Positions 33,958-44,300 of a DNA stretch of 64,000 bases are shown one piece after another (position 1 is the stretch's first letter; every line of letters begins with the position of its first letter). Under the pieces are notes generated by a model. That model saw only the letters and a program-made list of their open reading frames with translations. It made no database searches and was not told where the DNA came from. Both the position numbers and the translations under genes were made by a program. The stretch comes from Candidatus Latescibacterota bacterium (GTDB lineage Bacteria; Latescibacterota; UBA2968). The stretch is from contig JAJEDY010000001.1 of assembly GCA_022821275.1 (NCBI GenBank), positions 1 through 64,000 on the forward strand, in the 5' to 3' direction.

Positions 33958-34947
33958 TCACACATTCACAAACTCTTTGAGTGACACAATCCGCCCGGAT
34001 TCTGATGAAATACCCATCCCCTCGACCATCGCCACAGTCACCAGATTATTGCGCCCAGAAAACTCGGGTTCTTCACCGCCATTTATCCACGCGACAAACT
34101 GATTGACAATCAGATCTGTCGAAGTAGGTCCCGCGTCCAGAGGCAATATTTCAGGATCGGCTTTGCGGCGCGTCAAAACGAGATTGCCGCCCTCAAGGGA
34201 AAGCGTACCTTCATCCACATCCACCCGGGTTTCGCCACCCGATTTATGTGGTTCAAAAGTCGCAAAATAGGTCGCAGTCGCGCCCCCATCAAATTCCACC
34301 CATCCCGAAACACCTGCCCCACCCTTATACGGACTCCATGGCGGATTAAAGCTGTGCGCCCACATCCGCACGGGCAACTCGCCCATAATATATCGCATCG
34401 TATCCAAGTCGTGAATCCCGCGCTCCCACAAATAGGAATGATCGTCGTGACCCGAATGGTGCACGCCCTTGCTGCGCCACCCCACCTTGGTAAAAAGCCC
34501 GAAACTCGCCTTGCCATACGTCTCTTCTCGCAAGTGACGCGATAGTGTCATCGTCGCCGCATTGTATTTGGCATTTTGGCTCACCCCCACTTTGACCCCC
34601 ATGCGATCGGCTTCCTCCACAACATGCTTTGCCGACGCCAGAGTTTTTGTAAAAGGCTTTTCAACCAGAACGTGCTTACCCGCCCTCACCGCTTCCAAAA
34701 TCATATCCGCATGAGAATCTGGAGGGGTGATAACGATCACACAGTCCGATTCCACGTTGTTCAGGGCTTGTTCAAGCGATCTAAAACACTTCGACTCGGG
34801 CAAACCCGACACTTCCATAGCGTCATTCATATTGCCTTCGTGAACATCGACAAAAGCCGCACTTTCCACATCATCTCGCTCAGCAAACATAGCAACCGGC
34901 CACTTTCCTCTGCCGCCAACACCCAGGTGAATACACTGCACTGCCAT
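33958..34947 (-). CDS. Gfo/Idh/MocA-family oxidoreductase
   Basis: A 329-residue oxidoreductase. The dinucleotide loop HLGVGGRGKWPVAMFAER departs from the usual GxGxxG spacing but keeps glycines. VIVITPPDSHADMILEAVRA and VLVEKPFTKTLASAKHV carry the conserved family motifs including EKP. YLWERGIHDLDTMRYIMGEL is the substrate-site helix with His and Asp. The ATG at 34947 has AAGGAGG six bases upstream. It is divergent from the enolase-superfamily gene at 35102, and the two may share regulation. Confidence 0.87.
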   Translation of the reverse strand: MAVQCIHLGVGGRGKWPVAMFAERDDVESAAFVDVHEGNMNDAMEVSGLPESKCFRSLEQALNNVESDCVIVITPPDSHADMILEAVRAGKHVLVEKPFTKTLASAKHVVEEADRMGVKVGVSQNAKYNAATMTLSRHLREETYGKASFGLFTKVGWRSKGVHHSGHDDHSYLWERGIHDLDTMRYIMGELPVRMWAHSFNPPWSPYKGGAGVSGWVEFDGGATATYFATFEPHKSGGETRVDVDEGTLSLEGGNLVLTRRKADPEILPLDAGPTSTDLIVNQFVAWINGGEEPEFSGRNNLVTVAMVEGMGISSESGRIVSLKEFVNV

Positions 34948-35039
34948 ACATCGCCTCCTTGAATTGTTAGTTTTTGATAATAGCGCGTTCAATATAAATC
35001 TTTTTTTTTGCTATGCACGTTTTCTTTCTTCCGTTGTAC

Positions 35040-35068
35040 TTGACATCGCGCTATGCGTGTCATATCGT
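35040..35068 (+). promoter_or_regulatory. Sigma-70-type promoter of the enolase-superfamily gene
   Basis: TTGACA (35040-35045), 17-base spacer, TATCGT (35063-35068). Two direct repeats starting GCGCTAT (35048 and 35069) lie 21 bases apart, one in the spacer and one around the start point, like a regulator site on one DNA face. Confidence 0.6.
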
Positions 35069-35101
35069 GCGCTATACACATCAACTTTCCTGGAGGTAAA
35101 T

Positions 35102-36364
35102 ATGAAAATCAAAACCATTGAACTCATCAATCTCGACGTGCCCTTCACGCCACACAGCCAGAAACACCTCGGCTACTGGCTTCCACACTGGCGGATACAC
35201 CAGATTTGCCATATCACGCTCGAAAATGGCATTGAGGGATGGGGCGAAACCATACCCAATTACACCTGGGCCAAAGTACCGGGCGATATCGAAGACAGGA
35301 TCGTCGGCAGACCCGCCGCTGAATTGATGTGGGATGACAGCCTCGGCGCTGGCGTACAAATGGCTCTGTTTGATGCCATAGCAAAAGCGCAAGGCGTTCC
35401 CATATACCGCTTGCTGGGCACAAAAGTGCGCGACTGGTGTCCAATTTCCTGGTGGAATATGGACATGCCCCCCGAAGGATGGGCAGAAGAATGCCGACAA
35501 GCCGCCCAGGCGGGATATACCAGTTCAAAACTCAAAGCCCGCCCCTGGTTTGACCTGCACGCAGCCATTCAGGCTGTTCAAAAAGTAGTTCCACCCGGTT
35601 TTCACCTCGACCTGGACTACAACGGCACCCTCGCCAATTCCGCCAATGCAATCCCACATCTTCGAGAATTGGAAGCCTATCCCGAAGTGGCGATGATCGA
35701 AACGCCGATTCCACAAAACGACGTGGCGGGCAACAAGCAAATCAGAAATCTGATCGCGCGGCCCATTGCCATGCACTACAACAATCCACCTATTGAAACG
35801 ACCATGAAAGAAGATGTCACTGATGGTTTTGTCATCTGTGCAGGTGCCTCGCGCCTCCTCAAACAAGCATCCGTATGCGAGCAATGGAACAAACCCTTCT
35901 GGCTGCAACTCGTCGGCTCGGGCATCACAACAGCCTGGGCAGCGCATTTGGGCGCGGTCCTCCCCCAAGCCAAATGGCCAGCCATTACGTGTATGAACAT
36001 CTGCGAACATCAACTCGTAAAACCCGCGATCGAAGTTCGGGGCGGCTTTTACCACGTCACCGAAACGCCTGGCCTCGGTGTGGAAATTGATCCCGCCGCG
36101 TTGGAACAATACGCAGCAAACTACACCTGGGTCGATCCCCCGCGCCATATTTACGCGTACCGCCGCAAAAGCGGTGAAGTCACCTATTACGCCTGCACAA
36201 AACAGGACATGCACCACGTCTATCCCGAAGATTCCCAGCCCATATCAGAACCCGACTCATCACTCGACGTCATTGAAGACGACGGTACAGAAGCATTTGA
36301 CAAACTTTACGAGGAATCTAAAAAATCCCCTGTGCGAAAAAAAGAAATCGCGGATCAATCATAA
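35102..36364 (+). CDS. Atypical enolase-superfamily protein
   Basis: A 420-residue protein with the mandelate racemase-type N-terminal capping domain and barrel. TSSKLKARPWF gives a K-x-K pair, HLDLDYNGT an Asp ligand and AMIETPIPQND a Glu ligand. The third ligand strand, normally GGE or ADE, reads IAMHYNNPPIE with no acid at the expected place, so metal binding may differ. After ~385 an acidic, Lys-rich tail follows the barrel and looks disordered. The ATG follows GGAGG at five bases; the longer upstream frame covers the promoter and is rejected. Single-gene transcript ending at the terminator 36397-36433. Confidence 0.8.
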   Translation: MKIKTIELINLDVPFTPHSQKHLGYWLPHWRIHQICHITLENGIEGWGETIPNYTWAKVPGDIEDRIVGRPAAELMWDDSLGAGVQMALFDAIAKAQGVPIYRLLGTKVRDWCPISWWNMDMPPEGWAEECRQAAQAGYTSSKLKARPWFDLHAAIQAVQKVVPPGFHLDLDYNGTLANSANAIPHLRELEAYPEVAMIETPIPQNDVAGNKQIRNLIARPIAMHYNNPPIETTMKEDVTDGFVICAGASRLLKQASVCEQWNKPFWLQLVGSGITTAWAAHLGAVLPQAKWPAITCMNICEHQLVKPAIEVRGGFYHVTETPGLGVEIDPAALEQYAANYTWVDPPRHIYAYRRKSGEVTYYACTKQDMHHVYPEDSQPISEPDSSLDVIEDDGTEAFDKLYEESKKSPVRKKEIADQS

Positions 36365-36396
36365 AACACCATCAGCTATATTCGTCCACAGCAAAC

Positions 36397-36433
36397 AAAA
36401 AAGGCATCTACCCGACAAGTAGATGCCTTTTTT
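36397..36433. terminator. Bidirectional Rho-independent terminator
   Basis: A perfect nine-base stem (GGCATCTAC 36403-36411 with GTAGATGCC 36419-36427), seven-base loop, flanked by AAAAAA (36397-36402) and TTTTTT (36428-36433). It serves the two convergent genes that end at 36364 and 36453. Confidence 0.93.
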
Positions 36434-36452
36434 CCGGTCAAAAATCCGACCA

Positions 36453-39400
36453 TCATCTTCCAAATTGATATGTAAGACCCAGCTTCAACCTCCGACCTTT
36501 TGGATCGTGTGTAAAACCATCGTAGGCTTGCTCGATATTCACCAGAGGTGGCCTGGTATCGAGCAAATTCATTCCAGAGAACGCAATATTCACCCCTCTG
36601 GACACGTTCCACAGAAAACTCACATCCCAGGTGACAAACGAGTCAATAGTACCGAATATGTTTCTAATAGCCGTATTATCAGAACCCATTGACCCGCGGT
36701 CCTCATAAGACGAAATATAGTTCAAATAACTCACGAGACTATAGGTCTTCCAGTGATAGCCCGCCGATACCCGCCCTTTCAACTTCGGAAGCGAAGTCGC
36801 AATCGGATTGCCAAAATTCAAGTAACCCGCGGCGTCTGCTCCCTCCTGGAGCACCAGATCGCTGTCGCTCAGCATCAACGCCTTTGTCTCATAGGCCAGC
36901 GTATAAGTGCCATCCAGGCTCGCCGCGAATTGCCCTGTACCCGCTGGCATCCGCGTGCTCAAATGCACATCGATTCCCGAAGTCTTGACCCCCGGCCAGT
37001 TGACAATATCAACCCGCACCCGCTCGAGTGCTGAGGCCGCGCATGTACCAGTGCCTACTCCATCCGGACAGACAATAAATCGCTTCACCGCATCCCGCAC
37101 GCGCTGATCTTCGGATGAGTAAAGGCCGGTAATGGCACCGTAGGGCATAGCACCTATGACATCGCTGAAATCGTAGCTCCAATAGTCGAAAGTCGCTTCA
37201 AAGCCTGCCTCTGTAACCAGCGCAAGGCCCGCATTATAGGTAAAAGCCTGTTCCGGTTTGAGGTCCTTGCTCCCAATTCTATCGACCGTCTGGTACGCAC
37301 CCGTCTGGTTGATCCACTCGAGGGTCGATAAAGGACTTTCATTTACATCGTCCAGCGATGGCGTGCGAAACGTCGTCTGTACCGAGCCTCGCATAAACAG
37401 GGAATGGGTCGGGGATTCCGCAAGCTGCACGCGCCAGCCGACCTTGGGATCGAAACTGCTCGCCACATCGTGGAACTCGTAATTCGCGGCGAGTTGCACA
37501 TCAACGCGCTCTCCGAGGCTCAAGGGGATTTCGCCAAAAAATCGGTGTACCGTCTGGTCTTCGGAGTATGGTCGATTCACATTCGTGAACGCATAGGGAC
37601 CAAACTTATCTTCCTCTGAGCAACCCTTATCCCCCGGAACCGGGCATGGGTTGATGGTCACATCCCCCGGATCGTTTGGATCGCCAGTAGCACTGAGCTT
37701 GCGGAACTGATACCCGGCGGCATAACTCGCGTTGAGCCACACATTCTCTGTCCAGGTTCCCGTCAACGTCGCATCGGCAACCAGTATATCCGCGGTACTC
37801 TGCAGATCAACTTCCTGATTGGCGAGCCACTCTCGCAGTTCTGGACTATTCTCAAGACCAGAGCGGTAATCGGGATTTGGTGAGTTCGCAAAATTCGAGC
37901 CATATTGATCCGTGAATTCGATGGCATTGCCGAAGGGGTTGTAGTAATGACAGTTACCCTGGCCGGCCACTTTGCCATTGAGCGGGCCGAGCCGCATTCC
38001 CGCAAGAGATGTTCGATCTGCCTCCACACCAACGCCACACTCTGGCCCCCCAAAACCGCGGAATCCGAGGAACAACCGCTCGATGTACACCCCCGGCAAA
38101 TTGTAATTGCCCGATGTGCGCGAATAAGCCAGACCCACATCAAAATGGGCATCCCGCCCGCCGAATGCCTTAAAATCGCCATTTGCCGAAGCGGCCAACC
38201 GCGCAGTATTCGATTGACGGCTCAATATACGTCCGGGACCAGAGTTCCCAAAGGGCCGCCCATTGAAATACCAGTTCTCACCGCCTTGACAGGCGTCGTA
38301 ATACAAATCACCGGGATTTGCACCGTAGTCCTCGCAAAATGCCTGTCGCCCCGGATGGTCGGATGCGACCTCCATAATGCTCGTATCTGTCAGTGGAAAC
38401 GGAGGATACGAAGGCGTCGTGTACCAATTGGGTATCTCGGCCTTAGCCCACAAGCCCTCGACGTGATAATCCGTGCCATTGTCCAGAGTGCCATTGATCT
38501 CGGCAAAAGCGCGGATATGGCTCATTTCCTCAACCAGATTTTCATACTGCTGATAGCGGAAGCGGCATGTCCAGGATTCCCGGAACCCGCCGAATTCCTC
38601 GCACCGAGGGGCGTGGATGGCAGCTGTCCATGGTGCTGGTGCACCAATGGCAAAAGTGCCAGGATTCCCCAGACTCGACCACCCAAAACGCTGCCCGCCG
38701 CCGTGCCACGGCTGCAACAAATAATCCCTTTCTTTAGATGGTAGCTCCTGGCGCCCCATCCATTCTGCAGAAATAACTGCATGAGCATTGCCGAGGTTTT
38801 TACCCCATATCGCGCCTATATTTGTATCGCCAGCACCGGCAAAATATTCGTGGGCACCCGAGACTTCAAAACCCTCAAAATCGGATCGGGTCAAAAAATT
38901 GGCGACGCCGGCCACTGCATCCGATCCATAGATGGCCGAGGCTCCTTCCTTGAGCACTTCGATCCGGTCAATGGCGATAGAGGGAATGACATTCACATCG
39001 ACAAAGCGCCCACCGATCAAGCGCGCGGGGACATAAGTCTGTCGGCGACTATTGATCAACACCAGCGTCCGTGAAGCCCCAAGCCCGCGCAGGTTCACAT
39101 TGGCAATGCTCTCCGCAAGGGTGGCAGCTTGACCCGCATTGTACCAACTGCTCCGCTCGCCGATCACGCCGTGGCTCGCACCCAAATTTTTAAAAAAGTC
39201 AACCGCCTGAGGAGACCCCTGCTCTGCCATCTTCTCCCGCCCAACCACAGCGACGGCATACGTCATACTGATGGGCGCCTCCTTAAATGCCGTACCCGTC
39301 ACCACCACTTCATCCAGATAAAGCGCAGAGGGATTCATCTGCAATGCAACCGTCAGGGTCTCACCTGCCGTCACAGTAATAACCGTGGTCGCACTCGCAT

Positions 39401-39647
39401 AGCCGATTAGATCGGCCCTCAATTCATGCACACCAGAAGGCACATTTGGAATGGTAAATCGACCTTGCTCATCCGACACTACGCCCAATTTCAAAGTCGG
39501 AATATGGACCTGCACCGCCTCCAAATTCTCGCCACTTGCGGCATCGACCACAGTGCCGGTGACCGTTCCAACAGATTGCGCCTGGACCACGCCAGAAAAC
39601 AATACAGCACACACCAGAATCGAAATAAACCTGCTAAAGAACGTCAT
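36453..39647 (-). CDS. TonB-dependent receptor (second of two paralogues)
   Basis: A 1064-residue outer-membrane receptor. Signal peptide (~1-24, ending VVQAQ), then a carboxypeptidase-regulatory-like Ig domain (~25-105: VTGTVVDAASGENLEAVQVH, DEQGRFTIPNVPSG), a TonB-box-like LDEVVVTGTA, the plug (~120-250: NVNLRGLGASRTLVLINSRR, IDRIEVLKEGASAIYGSDAV) and a large 22-strand-type barrel ending in an aromatic-rich strand (LKLGLTYQFGR). The layout matches SusC-like or siderophore-type receptors. Ligand unknown. It has its own promoter, and a terminator 20 bases beyond the stop. It is highly similar to the receptor encoded at 41354-44578. Confidence 0.92.
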   Translation of the reverse strand: MTFFSRFISILVCAVLFSGVVQAQSVGTVTGTVVDAASGENLEAVQVHIPTLKLGVVSDEQGRFTIPNVPSGVHELRADLIGYASATTVITVTAGETLTVALQMNPSALYLDEVVVTGTAFKEAPISMTYAVAVVGREKMAEQGSPQAVDFFKNLGASHGVIGERSSWYNAGQAATLAESIANVNLRGLGASRTLVLINSRRQTYVPARLIGGRFVDVNVIPSIAIDRIEVLKEGASAIYGSDAVAGVANFLTRSDFEGFEVSGAHEYFAGAGDTNIGAIWGKNLGNAHAVISAEWMGRQELPSKERDYLLQPWHGGGQRFGWSSLGNPGTFAIGAPAPWTAAIHAPRCEEFGGFRESWTCRFRYQQYENLVEEMSHIRAFAEINGTLDNGTDYHVEGLWAKAEIPNWYTTPSYPPFPLTDTSIMEVASDHPGRQAFCEDYGANPGDLYYDACQGGENWYFNGRPFGNSGPGRILSRQSNTARLAASANGDFKAFGGRDAHFDVGLAYSRTSGNYNLPGVYIERLFLGFRGFGGPECGVGVEADRTSLAGMRLGPLNGKVAGQGNCHYYNPFGNAIEFTDQYGSNFANSPNPDYRSGLENSPELREWLANQEVDLQSTADILVADATLTGTWTENVWLNASYAAGYQFRKLSATGDPNDPGDVTINPCPVPGDKGCSEEDKFGPYAFTNVNRPYSEDQTVHRFFGEIPLSLGERVDVQLAANYEFHDVASSFDPKVGWRVQLAESPTHSLFMRGSVQTTFRTPSLDDVNESPLSTLEWINQTGAYQTVDRIGSKDLKPEQAFTYNAGLALVTEAGFEATFDYWSYDFSDVIGAMPYGAITGLYSSEDQRVRDAVKRFIVCPDGVGTGTCAASALERVRVDIVNWPGVKTSGIDVHLSTRMPAGTGQFAASLDGTYTLAYETKALMLSDSDLVLQEGADAAGYLNFGNPIATSLPKLKGRVSAGYHWKTYSLVSYLNYISSYEDRGSMGSDNTAIRNIFGTIDSFVTWDVSFLWNVSRGVNIAFSGMNLLDTRPPLVNIEQAYDGFTHDPKGRRLKLGLTYQFGR

Positions 39648-39728
39648 TGGTCCTCCCTTTGTTGTTTCAACCGTTGGACTCCCTTTTTTATTCTTACAAC
39701 CGTACAGCAATATTTTTGAAATTTATAA

Positions 39729-39757
39729 AAAATAGGTTGGAATTCTCTCAATGTCAA
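39729..39757 (-). promoter_or_regulatory. Sigma-70-type promoter of the second TonB receptor
   Basis: On the minus strand TTGACA (39752-39757), 17-base spacer, TATTTT (39729-39734), about 80 bases before the ATG at 39647. Confidence 0.6.
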
Positions 39758-39792
39758 ATTCTCGCCTGGAAATGTAGAGAGACTCGATACTC

Positions 39793-41334
39793 TTATCCGC
39801 GCGATTCGCGCACTTCTCTGCGAAGCCCCATCCACACGCAGACAGCCATTCCCAACAGTACGATAGCGAACGGAAAACCGGTTACGAGCGAGGCAGCTTG
39901 CAACGCACTCAGACCTCCGCCGAGCAGGAGCGCTATGGCGACCAATCCTTCAATCGTACACCAGAAAACGCGCTGTGCGACTGGCGCATCAACCCTGCCG
40001 CCGGCTGCAATCGTGTCAATAATCAACGATCCAGAGTCTGACGAAGTAACGAAAAACACAACAGTCAGCAGCATCGCCACAGATGAAAGCAGTGTCGCCA
40101 TCGGCAACTTATCAAACATTTTGAACAATGCGATTTCGAGCTTCCAAGCCTCGACATTCTCAGTTACACCGGTATAGCCTTCAACAATATGCTGGTAGAA
40201 CGCCGTGCCGCTAAAAGTACCGAACCACAGCAGGCATAAAAGCATTGGCAGTAAGAGTACGAAGGCGACAAATTCTCGCACAGTGCGCCCCTTTGAAATG
40301 CGGGCGATGAACGTGCCGACAAACGGTGCCCAGGCAAACCACCACGCCCAGTAGAAAGTCGTCCAGTCTCGCACGAAGGCGACATCCTCGCGCCCAATCC
40401 AATTGCTGAGCGGGATAATCTGAGTGAAATAACTGCCGAGACCAGCGAAGATACTGCGAAAAATGTAGAGCGTTGGTCCAAGTGATACAACAGCCAACAG
40501 CAGTAAAAACGCGAGAATGATATTGAACTGGCTCAAACGCTTGATACCGACATTAATACCCGTCACCACTGATATAAGTGCGATGGCAGTAATTCCAACG
40601 ATCAGCACCACCATAGTGGTATTGTTCGCGGGAATATCAAACAAATAGTTTAATCCGGAAGTAACCTGCTGAACCCCCAGACCGAGGGAGGTTGCAAGCC
40701 CAAACAATCCCGCGAATATGGCGAACGTATCGATAATGTGTCCGGGCCAACCCCAGACGCGGTCGCCAAACAAGGGATAGAACGCAGAACGAATGGTGAG
40801 GGGTAATCCCCGATTATACGCGAAGTACCCCAGAGCGAGGCCAACGACGCCATAGATCGCCCAACCGTGTAGCCCCCAATGAAAAACCGTCGCCGCTATT
40901 CCCACGGCAACGGCCGCCTCTGTTCTGGGCGTAATGCCAAGCGGTGGCGCCTTAAAATAGTACACCGGCTCTGCCACCCCGAAAAACAGCAACCCTATGC
41001 CCACGCCAGCCGCAAAAAGCATGGCAATCCAGGTTAAATAGGTGTATTCGGGTTTTGCATCTGCACCTCCCAGGCGCACCTTCCCAAGGGGAGATAGTGC
41101 CACATAGAAACAAAAGAGCACGACGAGATTAGCAGCAATGAGAAAAAACCAATCGAGATTCGCAGTGAGCCACTCGCGGATATTTTTGAACCCTTCGGTC
41201 GCGGCTTCCTGAAAAACAAGTGCGCCAGTGACAAATGCAATAATGGTAATACCGGAAATCACAAACACTGGCGTCAGATAAATATCTAAACCGAATAGCC
41301 TGCGATACTCCCTATCATGTAGTCCTTCATGCAT
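39793..41334 (-). CDS. BCCT-family (betaine/carnitine/choline) transporter
   Basis: A 513-residue inner-membrane symporter with about 12 helices. AAGVGIGLLFFGVAEPVYYF is the early BCCT motif, and TTFYWAWWFAWAPFVGTFIA with RISKGRT is the family signature carrying the substrate-cage Trp residues. TSSDSGSLIIDTIAAGG is the late conserved helix. Such carriers take up betaine, carnitine, choline, ectoine or DMSP with Na+ or H+. The ATG at 41334 follows GGAAGGAAAG; a TTG at 41364 overlaps the receptor gene. Placed between two TonB receptor genes. Confidence 0.93.
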   Translation of the reverse strand: MHEGLHDREYRRLFGLDIYLTPVFVISGITIIAFVTGALVFQEAATEGFKNIREWLTANLDWFFLIAANLVVLFCFYVALSPLGKVRLGGADAKPEYTYLTWIAMLFAAGVGIGLLFFGVAEPVYYFKAPPLGITPRTEAAVAVGIAATVFHWGLHGWAIYGVVGLALGYFAYNRGLPLTIRSAFYPLFGDRVWGWPGHIIDTFAIFAGLFGLATSLGLGVQQVTSGLNYLFDIPANNTTMVVLIVGITAIALISVVTGINVGIKRLSQFNIILAFLLLLAVVSLGPTLYIFRSIFAGLGSYFTQIIPLSNWIGREDVAFVRDWTTFYWAWWFAWAPFVGTFIARISKGRTVREFVAFVLLLPMLLCLLWFGTFSGTAFYQHIVEGYTGVTENVEAWKLEIALFKMFDKLPMATLLSSVAMLLTVVFFVTSSDSGSLIIDTIAAGGRVDAPVAQRVFWCTIEGLVAIALLLGGGLSALQAASLVTGFPFAIVLLGMAVCVWMGLRREVRESRG

Positions 41335-41353
41335 TTGCAAAACTTTCCTTCCG

Positions 41354-44300
41354 TCAATGTCCAAGTTGATATGTAGCCGCCAGCTTGAACCGTCGGCCTT
41401 TGGGATTGTGCGTCAAGCCGTCAAATCCCAGTTCAAAATCGACGAGAGGTGGCACTTCTCCGGTCAGATTCAACGCAGAGAATGTGATATTCATACCGCG
41501 CCGGGGCAAGTGCCACACAAAATTGACATCATAGGTGAGAAATGAGTCAATGGGACCGTCCAGCGTCCACACGTCTCTATCCTCATAAGTGGATATGTAG
41601 TTGACGTAATTGACCAGACTGTAGTTGCCCCAGTGGTAGCCAGCAGAACCTCGCCATTTCCACTGTGGAATCGGCGACGCCAGCGGATGGGTTCTATTGT
41701 AATATCCCGCGCCATCCAGCGCAGCGCGGTATTCCACGCCATCTATGCGAAGTTCCTTCATGTAATACTCGCGCGTGTACGTGCCATCCAGACTGCCAGA
41801 AAGCTGTCCCGCCCCCGCATTGAACCGCATCCCTATATGCCAGTCGAACCCCGAAGTTTGAACACCGGGCCAATTGATCAAATCAATCCTCACGCGCTCA
41901 ATATCTCCAGGGACACAAGAACCGTCCGTGACATTGCCAGGGCATGAAATGCGATCCTTCACGGCGTTTAATTTTCTTTCGTCGCCATTATAACCTTCCC
42001 CGTAGAGCCGCACCACATCGTTTTGTGGCAGCGTGGCAATCACGTTTTTGAAGTCATAATGCCAGTAGTCGAAAGTCATTTCGATATCTGGATTTGCAAG
42101 CAGGACAATCCCCAAATTATAGGTAAACGCCTCTTCGGGTTTGAGATCAGTACTTCCATAAGCGTCTATCGCCTTGTAAACTCCTACGGGATCAAGGTAT
42201 TCGAGTGTTGTGCGAACATCTGTGTTCAGATCATCTACCGAAGGCGTGCGAAAAGTCGTCTGCACGGAACCGCGCAAATCCAATGAGTGAGCATCAGAAT
42301 CCGAGAAACGCCAGCTCGCCGCCACCTTGGGATTAAAACTACTCGCTTCCTTGTGGAACTCGTAATTGGCGACAATTTGCGCGTCGAGATCCTCACCCAT
42401 ACTCAGGGGAAGTTCGCCAAAAATCCGATGCACGATCTGGTTGTCTTCATAGGGATAATATCCGTTGATAAGCGTAAAAAGACCAGAGCCGAAACCGATC
42501 TGACGTCCGGCCGTGTCGATACACGATCTATCGCCGGGAACCAAACAGGGATTGGTAGTCAGATTGCCCGGATCATTCGGTTGTGCAGACACATCGAGGC
42601 GACGGAACTGGTAGCCCACGGCATAACTCGCGTTGAGCCAGACATTTTCCGTCCAGGCCCCCGTCAGTGTCGCGTCTGCGACCAGCAGTGCGGCGTCGTT
42701 TTCCAAATCGACTTCTTCGTTAATCCAATCGATCAACGACGCGCTATTCTCAAGACCAGAGACATAATTGGGGTTTTGTTTGCCAGCAAATACAAACGCA
42801 ACAGGGTCCAATCCGTCAGGAGCTTGCGTGGAAAATTGAATCGCGTTGCTGAACGGGTTGTAGTACATGCAATCCCCCTGCCCAGCTACTTTGCCGTTGA
42901 GAGGACCCAGGCGCATCCCTTCGGGAGCAGTTGGATCTGCGATAACCTCAACGCCACAATCTGGCCCCCCATAGCCGCGAAAAGCGAGATACTTGCGGTA
43001 GGCGTATTCCGCTGGCTGGTTCATATTCCCACTGCTACGGGAATAACTGATGCCAAAATCAAATCGGGCGTCTCGATCTGTAATCTGAAAATCGCGCGTA
43101 ACAGATCCTGCGATGCGTCCAGTCTGCGATTGACGGCTCAGTGAGCGTCCCGGTCCCTCGTTGCCAACGAGCCGACCAAAAAAATACCACTCGTCTTTGA
43201 GACAGTCTTCTCGAGAGGCAAACCCCGCGGCCTCGTAACTCGAGCCGCAAAACGCCTGCCGTCCCGGGTGGCTGCTCTCAATGAGTTGATTGCCGTTGAA
43301 CAGCGTGATCGGAGGAAAAGAAGGCGTCGTCGTGTAATGGGGCATATCGGTATCGGCCCACATGGCCTCTATATGATACTTCGCGTCATCGCCCAAAGGT
43401 CCATTGATCTCGGCAAAGGTTCGAAGATGGCGCTGTTTCTCGATCAAAATATCCCAGGGCTGGTATCGGAAACGGCATGTCCAGCTTTCGGCATGGCCGC
43501 CGAGAGCCTCGCAATTGGGATCAATAAACCGAGGCGCATTAACGAGTGCCTGAACAAATTCATCCTTGTTCTCCGCACCCGATAGCGACGGCATGAGGAA
43601 TGCACCGGGATTACCAGTCCCCGACCATCCCCAAAATGGGAACCCGCGCAATGTCCAGTTCCGCTCCCGCGCGTTCAGTTCCTGTCGTCCCATCCATTCC
43701 GCAGAAATAACCGCATGTGCTTTGCCGAGCTTTCCACCCCATATTGCACCGAAATTTGTATCGCCTGCACCGGCGAAATAATCGTGAGCCGCCGAAATCT
43801 CAAAACCCGTAAAGTCGTTGCGCGTCAAGAAATTGGCGACACCAGCTACTGCATCTGATCCGTAAATGGCCGAGGCTCCCTCCTTGAGCACTTCGACCCG
43901 GTCAATCGCAATTGATGGGATGGCATTCACATCGACAAAGCGGCCGCCAAATAAACGCGCGGGGATATACACCTGCCTGCGGCTGTTAATCAGCACCAGC
44001 GTCCTTGAAGCTCCCAGTCCGCGCAGGTTCACATTGGCAACGGTCTCTGGAACCGAAACAGATTGGTCGTTGTACCAGCTATTCGCTTCGCCGATCACGC
44101 CGTGGCTCGCACCCAGATTCTTAAAAAAATCAACCGCCTGCGGGGAACCCTGTTCTGCCATCTTTTCCCGCCCGACCACGGTAACCGCATAGGGCAAATT
44201 GATAGGCGATTCCTTAAAAGCCGTACCTGTCACCACCACTTCATCCAGGTAAAGTGCGGACAACGCCATCTGCAACGCAACCGTCACTGTCTGTCCAGCC

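Noticed and set aside
35525..36217. 230-codon minus-strand frame
   Set aside because: Antisense to the enolase-superfamily gene, which has clear motifs, promoter and terminator.
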